Assembly: GCA_015067825.1 (NCBI GenBank)
Contig: SVLQ01000002.1
Coordinates: forward strand, 124,001-188,000
DNA: 64,000 nt
Source: Oscillospiraceae bacterium
GTDB lineage: Bacteria; Bacillota; Clostridia; Oscillospirales; QAMX01
Direction: 5' to 3'
The translations under genes and the position numbers were made by a program. The notes beneath the pieces were generated by a model. That model did no database searches. It was not told the DNA's origin and saw nothing but the letters and a program-made list of their open reading frames with translations. Positions 59,339-64,000 of this stretch are shown one piece after another (within the stretch, counting starts at the first letter, position 1; every line of letters starts with the position of its first letter).

Positions 59339-60307
59339 GTGTCGAAACTGGATTGGAAGCTCGTGACCCGCCAAAGTCTCCATAATGGCAGCCGCTATAT
59401 GAGCTCGCTGGATACCGAACGCATCCGCACGGCATCGCTGGAAAATCTGCTGATCACGGTATTTTTTGAAGGCGATTTCTCCAAGCTGGTCGTGCGCAGC
59501 GAAGCAACGGAAAAACGCGGATATTTCCATTCGCATACGCATTACGAACTGCTGCATATTGCCGCCGGGCAAATGGATATGTATTTTGAAGACCGCTGTC
59601 TGCATCTGACTGCGGGCAGCTTGATCGTGATCCCGCCGGGCGTGTTCCACAAATCGCACACGGCCTCGGATGAGTTGATCTACCAGAACGGGCAGTTTTA
59701 TTACAGCGAACAGCCCAAACCGATCTGTGCCGACCTCTACGGCCATTTCCACGCCGTGTTCGGTGGGACGGAAGTTCTGCAAATTACCTCGTCGGATACG
59801 ATGCGAAATATGCTCTATAGCCTCTGTGCAACGGGGCGTCGCCGCAATGCGGTGGAGAATATGCGGTTTGCGGCGGAATTCCAGTTGTTTTTGCTCGCGC
59901 TCTGCGACGAGCTGTCGCCGCTGCCCGCGGATTTTCACGCCGAGCGGGTGATGGTCGAGAGCAACGAGATGAACATCCGCTACGAGATCAGCACCTACCT
60001 GAACCACTGCTACAAGCGCAATCCGTCGATGACGGAGCTGGCAGCCGGGCTGCACATCAGCGAACGCCAGCTCGATCGCCGCATCCGTGAGATGTACGGC
60101 CAGTCGTTTACCGAACGCGTGACGGAAATGCGGATGCGCAGCGCCAAACACGAGCTGCTCTGCACCGGCTACGGCATCAGCGAGATCGCCTCTCACGTCG
60201 GCTATCCGTCGGTGAAAAATTTCTTCGCTGCGTTCAAAAAGTATTACAACCAAACGCCCGAACAGTTCCGTAAGCAGAGCGAAAAACAGGTCCCGACAGA
60301 AGTATAA
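59339..60307 (+). CDS. AraC-family transcriptional regulator
   Basis: The 322-residue protein has an N-terminal cupin-like sensor (YFHSHTHYELLHIAAGQMDMY, of which HTHYELLHIAAG is the core) and a C-terminal double HTH (PSMTELAAGLHISERQLDRR, YGISEIASHVGYPSVKNFFA). It probably senses a sugar or similar ligand. GTG 59339 has GAGAGGAAGAG upstream. Target genes are not obvious; it may control the UroD-like gene or others elsewhere. Confidence 0.9.
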   Translation: MSKLDWKLVTRQSLHNGSRYMSSLDTERIRTASLENLLITVFFEGDFSKLVVRSEATEKRGYFHSHTHYELLHIAAGQMDMYFEDRCLHLTAGSLIVIPPGVFHKSHTASDELIYQNGQFYYSEQPKPICADLYGHFHAVFGGTEVLQITSSDTMRNMLYSLCATGRRRNAVENMRFAAEFQLFLLALCDELSPLPADFHAERVMVESNEMNIRYEISTYLNHCYKRNPSMTELAAGLHISERQLDRRIREMYGQSFTERVTEMRMRSAKHELLCTGYGISEIASHVGYPSVKNFFAAFKKYYNQTPEQFRKQSEKQVPTEV

Positions 60308-60312
60308 ATACA

Positions 60313-60345
60313 AAGGCACCCACAAAAATGTGGGTGCCTTCGCGT
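60313..60345. terminator. Terminator between AraC and UroD-like genes
   Basis: AAGGCACCCACA and TGTGGGTGCCTT stem around AAAA; short T stretch. Confidence 0.7.
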
Positions 60346-60351
60346 TTGTAT

Positions 60352-61389
60352 TCAGATTTTCGGTCGGTAGGTTTTGGCGATGTCGATCATCATTTGTGCG
60401 CGGTCAAAATCGGCGTTGGCGGGGTATTCGCAGCCTGTTGCCAGAATAAAGGAGCCGCCCGGGGCGAAAATATCGATCATCTGCCGGCACTCTGCCGCCC
60501 ATTCTTCGTCCGTCCCCTGGATCGCGTTGGTCGGTGTTACACAGCCGATCAGCGTGACGTCACCGTAGCGCGCTTTGCAGTCGGCAAAATCCGCGCATTC
60601 GGCTGGCGGGTGCAGGAACGAGATCGCTGCCGGCTGCATCCGGCGAATCTGCGCGTCGAAGTAGGGCGAGAATCCGCAGTTGTGGAGCATGACCGTGCCG
60701 CCTTCGGCGCGGATGTGGTCGCAGAGCTCTTCGATGGCTTCGCCTTCGGCGTCGTCCCACATCGCCTCCGACATGATCGAGCCCGAAGCAAAGAGTGTGT
60801 CGAGCATGATCGCATCGACGCCGGTCTGGAGGATCGCCGAACAGTATTCTTTGAGCGTTTCGTTGATCTCGGCGGTGGCTGCCTTGACGGCATCGGGGTC
60901 GTCGTAGAGATCCAAAAAGAGATCCTGCTGGCCGCGCAGCATCGAGAGGATGCCGAGCGGGCCGAAAACGAAGGCGACAACGGGCTTTTGGCCCTTGAGC
61001 TCGGCGGAAAGCCGGCGGCAGACCTCCAGATGCATCATCATGCGCCGGGAGCTTTTGTAGTCGGCCTTTTTGATCGCAGCGTAACCGTCGACGTCGGCGA
61101 CGACGGGACGGGAATAATCGGGGTGGGCGGCGGCGTTTTCGGGGAAGACGAGCGGTTGCCCCCAAGCGTCGCACTCGACCGAAAGGTCGATCAGCGTGAC
61201 GATGCAGTCAACGTCAAATTCTTCCGCCGCGCGCAGAAACGATTGGGCGCAGAGCTCGGCGTTCTGCGACCAGTCGGGATAGCTCACACCCGTGAGCTTG
61301 CGGGTGATCCCGGCGAGGATCGGGCAAACGGGAATGCGGTCGGTCTTGCGGTGAGAAAGGGTTGCGGCAATGCGTTTGGCAGCGTTCAT
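60352..61389 (-). CDS. Uroporphyrinogen decarboxylase-family protein (MtaA/CmuA-like)
   Basis: The 345-residue TIM barrel has RIPVCPILAGITRKLTGV at the N-terminus, PVVAFVFGPLGIL, VMLHNCGFSPYFDAQIR (metal-site His/Cys), and ILATGCEYPANAD (Cys). The HxC and later Cys resemble corrinoid-dependent methyltransferases rather than true HemE. ATG 61389 is 7 bases after GGAGG. No corrinoid protein is adjacent. Confidence 0.88.
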   Translation of the reverse strand: MNAAKRIAATLSHRKTDRIPVCPILAGITRKLTGVSYPDWSQNAELCAQSFLRAAEEFDVDCIVTLIDLSVECDAWGQPLVFPENAAAHPDYSRPVVADVDGYAAIKKADYKSSRRMMMHLEVCRRLSAELKGQKPVVAFVFGPLGILSMLRGQQDLFLDLYDDPDAVKAATAEINETLKEYCSAILQTGVDAIMLDTLFASGSIMSEAMWDDAEGEAIEELCDHIRAEGGTVMLHNCGFSPYFDAQIRRMQPAAISFLHPPAECADFADCKARYGDVTLIGCVTPTNAIQGTDEEWAAECRQMIDIFAPGGSFILATGCEYPANADFDRAQMMIDIAKTYRPKI

Positions 61390-61479
61390 GGAAATACCTC
61401 CTTCACACAAGAGAGATGGCTACATTGTACAGGATTTCACCGGGAAATACAAGAGGGAAAACCGAATTTTTCCGACAAA

Positions 61480-61523
61480 AAAACGCGTGCACTCCGGGCT
61501 TTGGGAGGCACGCGTTTTATCTT
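61480..61523 (-). terminator. Terminator of the coaD-coiled-coil transcript
   Basis: AACGCGTGC and GCACGCGTT stem with TTTTTT on the minus strand. Confidence 0.75.
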
Positions 61524-61534
61524 GCGAAAACAGC

Positions 61535-62104
61535 TTATTTCGTCGGCGGCAGCTGCTTGAACTGCTGCTTGACGCGGTGCAGCTCGTTCAGGGCATTTGC
61601 GACCGATTCTTCCGAACGGGTCAGTGCATCGCTGACAAACTGCGAGGTGGCAATGCGCAGATCGCGCGATTTCGCCTCGGCGCTCTTAACGAGCTCAGCG
61701 GCGTGGGCCTCGGCGGCGGCGACGGTCTGGCGCGCCTGCTGATCGGCGGCCGAGAGAGTTTCCTTCGCTTTGGTGGCGGCGGCGGTGGCGATTTCGGTGG
61801 CCGCACGCTTGGCTTCGTTGTAGATGGTGGAATCGCTGACGAGCACGCGCGCTTTGTCTTCGGCGGCACGGATGATCGCGTCGGCATCGCGGCGGGCGGC
61901 AGCGGCCAGCTCGTTTCTCGATTCGACGATCGCGCGGGCCTGCTGAATGTCGCTGGGCAGCGCGGTCTTAATTTCGTTGAGCAGGTCGGTGATGCGGTCG
62001 CGGTCGAGCATGATCTTACCGCCGCTGAGCGGCATCGACCAGGCTTCGTCGACCATTTCGCTGAGAATGTTGATCAGTTCATCAATGGTGTGTCTGGCAT
62101 CCAT
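61535..62104 (-). CDS. DivIVA/ATP-synthase-E-like coiled-coil protein
   Basis: The 189-residue protein starts TIDELINILSEMVDEAWSMP, followed by a long Ala/Glu/Lys-rich coiled coil (RDADAIIRAAEDKARVLVSD to NELHRVKQQFKQ). It resembles Clostridial proteins annotated as ATPase or DivIVA-like next to coaD. Function unknown; a role in organising membrane or division complexes is a guess. AGGGGG precedes the ATG. Confidence 0.75.
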   Translation of the reverse strand: MDARHTIDELINILSEMVDEAWSMPLSGGKIMLDRDRITDLLNEIKTALPSDIQQARAIVESRNELAAAARRDADAIIRAAEDKARVLVSDSTIYNEAKRAATEIATAAATKAKETLSAADQQARQTVAAAEAHAAELVKSAEAKSRDLRIATSQFVSDALTRSEESVANALNELHRVKQQFKQLPPTK

Positions 62105-62149
62105 CGTGGTATCCCCCTGTTAGATATAATATATTCGGTCCGTTATCAT

Positions 62150-62626
62150 TTACAATGGTTGGCGGGTGTGCAATGCGTCGATGACCGGCTGCGGGAAGTA
62201 CGCCGAAACATCCTGTCCGAGCGAGTAGAGGTGCAGCGCGGTGCTGGTGGAAATGTGGGTGTACTCGGGTCGGCAGGGCAGAAAAACCGTTTCCGGCCCG
62301 TCGAACGAACGGAGCACGGCGGCAATCGCCGTTTCGTATTCGAAATCGCCGGTGTTGCGCACGCCCTTAACGATCGCGTCGATCTCGTGCGCCTTCGTAT
62401 AATCGGTGGTCATGCCGTCGAACGAATCGACCTCGACGTTTGGAATATCACCGAGCGACGCGCGGATCAGATCGCAGCGCTCTTCCAACGAAAAACGCGG
62501 CGCCTTCGCAGCGTTTTGGACGACGAGGACGATCACACGGTCAAACATCGTGGCCGCTCTGCGAAACACATCGATATGGCCGGTCGTGACCGGGTCGAAG
62601 CTGCCGGGGCAGATGGCGGTCTTCAT
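62150..62626 (-). CDS. coaD: Phosphopantetheine adenylyltransferase
   Basis: The 158-residue enzyme begins AICPGSFDPVTTGHIDVFRR (nucleotidyltransferase TxGH motif) and has the C-terminal THISTSTALHL. It makes dephospho-CoA. It follows rsmD by 27 bases, the common rsmD-coaD order. Confidence 0.96.
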   Translation of the reverse strand: MKTAICPGSFDPVTTGHIDVFRRAATMFDRVIVLVVQNAAKAPRFSLEERCDLIRASLGDIPNVEVDSFDGMTTDYTKAHEIDAIVKGVRNTGDFEYETAIAAVLRSFDGPETVFLPCRPEYTHISTSTALHLYSLGQDVSAYFPQPVIDALHTRQPL

Positions 62627-62653
62627 GGCGAAACGATCCTTTCCTTTGGAATC

Positions 62654-63232
62654 CTACGCGTCGGCCTCCGGTGCAGCGATCGTTTCCGGCTCGCGGCGGT
62701 AGAGGTGGAGCGAAGTGATCCCGTACTTGTAGGTGCGCACAAGGCGCATTCTGCCGATCTCAGCCGGCATCGTTTCGCCTTCTTTGCCTTCACATATAAT
62801 TATACCATTATCGGCGACAATGTCAAATGTTTCTATGAAATTCAGCACGCGTTTTAAATATCCGGCCATGTACGGCGGATCCATCAGCACGATGTGGAAC
62901 GAGCGCTTGGGTGCGCTCTGCAAAAACGCCTTGTAGTCGCTCTGGCGGATTTCGCAGCGGTCGCTCAGACGGGCTGCGGCGGCATTTTCGCGGATGGTTT
63001 TGATGGCGGCGGCGGTGTGGTCGACGAAAACGGCTTTTTTGGCGCCGCGGCTCAGCGCTTCGAGGCCGAGCTGACCGGTGCCGGCGAAGAGATCGAGCAC
63101 GGTGCGGCCTTCGATGTCAAACTGGATGATGCTGAAAAGCGCCTCCTTGACCATGTCGCGGGTGGGGCGCGTCGTTTCGCCGGGAACTTGCTTGAGCTTG
63201 CAGCCTCTGGCGCTGCCGGTGATGATCCGCAT
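62654..63232 (-). CDS. rsmD: 16S rRNA (guanine966-N2)-methyltransferase
   Basis: The 192-residue enzyme has MRIITGSARGCKLKQ, the SAM loop DLFAGTGQLGLEAL (47-60) and the catalytic DPPY (118-121). It methylates G966 of 16S rRNA. It begins 3 bases after the uvrC stop. Confidence 0.96.
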   Translation of the reverse strand: MRIITGSARGCKLKQVPGETTRPTRDMVKEALFSIIQFDIEGRTVLDLFAGTGQLGLEALSRGAKKAVFVDHTAAAIKTIRENAAAARLSDRCEIRQSDYKAFLQSAPKRSFHIVLMDPPYMAGYLKRVLNFIETFDIVADNGIIICEGKEGETMPAEIGRMRLVRTYKYGITSLHLYRREPETIAAPEADA

Positions 63233-63235
63233 AGT

Positions 63236-64000
63236 TCAGATCCTTTCTTTGGGTGCCTCGACAGAGCGGGGCTTCGGGTGGAAATAGTCGAAAACGGCTT
63301 TGGCCGTGCCGATGGGAACGACCTCGGCGAGCTCGGCAACGGTAGCTTCGCTGATCTGCCGGAGCGAGCGGAATTTTTTAAGCAGGGCGGCCCGGCGGAT
63401 CTCGCCGACGCCGTGGATGCGGTCGAGCGCGGAGGAGAGCGTTTCGTTTTTGGTGCGCGCATGATTTAAGCGGAGGGCGAAGCGGTGCGCCTCGTCCTGA
63501 ATGGCGGTGATCAGCGAAAAGCAGATCGGCGTGGCCGAAAGGCTGATCTCTTTGCCGTCGGCGTCGACGAGTGCGCGCGTGCGGTGGCGGTCGTCCTTGA
63601 CCATGCCGAACATAGGGACGCTGTGCCCTTCGGCTTCCATCGCTGTCTTGGCAGAGGTGACCTGCCCGAGTCCGCCGTCGATCAAAACGAGATCCGGCAT
63701 GGTTGAGCTCATCGCCTTGGCAAAGCGGCGGCCGATGACCTCGCTCATCGCGTAATAGTCGTCCTGCGTCTTCTTTCCGCGGATCGCGTAGCTGCGGTAG
63801 GCACTTTTGTAGGGCTTGCCGTTGACGAACACGACCATCGAAGCGACGATCGCGGAATCGCCGTTGTTGGAGATGTCGTAGGCTTCGATGCGCTTTGGCG
63901 GCTCGTCAAACCCGATCAGCGATGCGAGCTCGGCGAGTGCGCGGTTGGTCTTGTCCTCGCGGTTGGTCGTGCGCAGAACCTCGGACTTGGCGTTTTGCTC
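63236..64000 (-). CDS. uvrC: UvrABC system protein C, partial (N-terminus off window)
   Basis: The C-terminal 254 residues are visible. They include IEAYDISNNGDSAIVASMVV, FAKAMSSTMPDLVLIDGGLG (RNase-H-like endonuclease with catalytic Asp), LDRIHGVGEIRRAALLKKF and a second helix-hairpin-helix. UvrC makes the dual incisions in nucleotide excision repair. The frame is open to the window edge. It heads a uvrC-rsmD-coaD run. Confidence 0.95.
   Translation of the reverse strand, partial: EQNAKSEVLRTTNREDKTNRALAELASLIGFDEPPKRIEAYDISNNGDSAIVASMVVFVNGKPYKSAYRSYAIRGKKTQDDYYAMSEVIGRRFAKAMSSTMPDLVLIDGGLGQVTSAKTAMEAEGHSVPMFGMVKDDRHRTRALVDADGKEISLSATPICFSLITAIQDEAHRFALRLNHARTKNETLSSALDRIHGVGEIRRAALLKKFRSLRQISEATVAELAEVVPIGTAKAVFDYFHPKPRSVEAPKERI

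Noticed and set aside
57491..60325. 944-codon minus-strand open frame
   Set aside because: It is antisense to the M3 peptidase and AraC genes, both with catalytic or DNA-binding motifs and good starts.

Overview
The window is chromosomal DNA from a GC-rich Gram-positive anaerobe of the class Clostridia, most likely a gut Oscillospirales-type bacterium. The evidence is a YlmC/YmxH sporulation protein, a HutP homologue, an IspH fused to ribosomal protein S1 domains, a VanW protein, archaeal/eukaryotic-type ProRS, CarD, strong GGAGG ribosome-binding sites and vegetative promoters (TTGACA-N17-TATAAT type) in most divergent gaps. No rRNA, CRISPR array, integrase, transposase or phage gene was found. 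Family names come from reading motifs by eye; no database search was run.

Layout. 1-3.3 kb: a minus-strand sugar cluster (Gfo/Idh/MocA dehydrogenase, hydroxypyruvate-isomerase-like TIM barrel, partial ATP-grasp). 3.5-15.5 kb: plus-strand housekeeping genes (YqeG, AEC transporter, RecD2, ComF, MreB, MurC, glucuronate isomerase, VanW protein, ProRS). 15.4-16.6 kb: a small AT-rich island with a divergent DUF6809-like/Xre pair sharing three operator-like palindromes, then a Thr-rich lipoprotein. 17-24 kb: a PucR/CdaR-type regulator, FtsE-FtsX-EnvC-like M23 factor-CtpA protease, CarD, IspD and IspF. 24.2-28.1 kb: a second Gfo/Idh dehydrogenase, a tandem hairpin array, NagA, then an accessory patch with an orphan membrane protein, a duplicated 3' end of nagA and dispersed palindromic repeats. 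28.1-34.2 kb: esterase, 5'-nucleotidase and TspO, then a truncated sigma-factor-like ORF followed by a lipoprotein and an ABC exporter. 34.3-40.7 kb: a minus-strand operon (solute-binding-like lipoprotein, HI0933-type flavoprotein, HutP, Cmk, PlsC, IspH-S1). 40.8-53.2 kb: YlmC, a novel-looking membrane protein paired with a glycosidase-like protein, ADP-ribosylglycohydrolase, hydrolase, MBOAT/DHHW acetylation pair, LMW phosphatase, APH-like kinase and SLC13 permease. 53.2-64 kb: tRNA-Asp/tRNA-Thr, GH172-like protein, a DUF559 gene packed between inverted repeats, an Xre protein with an FtsK-gamma-like tail, ElaA/MetA, M3 peptidase, AraC regulator, UroD-like protein, and CoaD/RsmD/UvrC.

How it fits together. 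Three MEP-pathway enzymes (IspD, IspF, IspH) are present. FtsEX, the coiled-coil M23 protein, CtpA, MreB, MurC and the VanW protein supply the envelope and division functions. Several carbohydrate genes suggest a life on plant or host glycans. The most unusual material is in the AT-richer accessory patches: the repeat-flanked DUF559 cassette, the nagA tail duplication, the promoter-spacer operators of the Xre/DUF6809 pair, the hairpin array and the truncated sigma factor at the edge of the ABC module.
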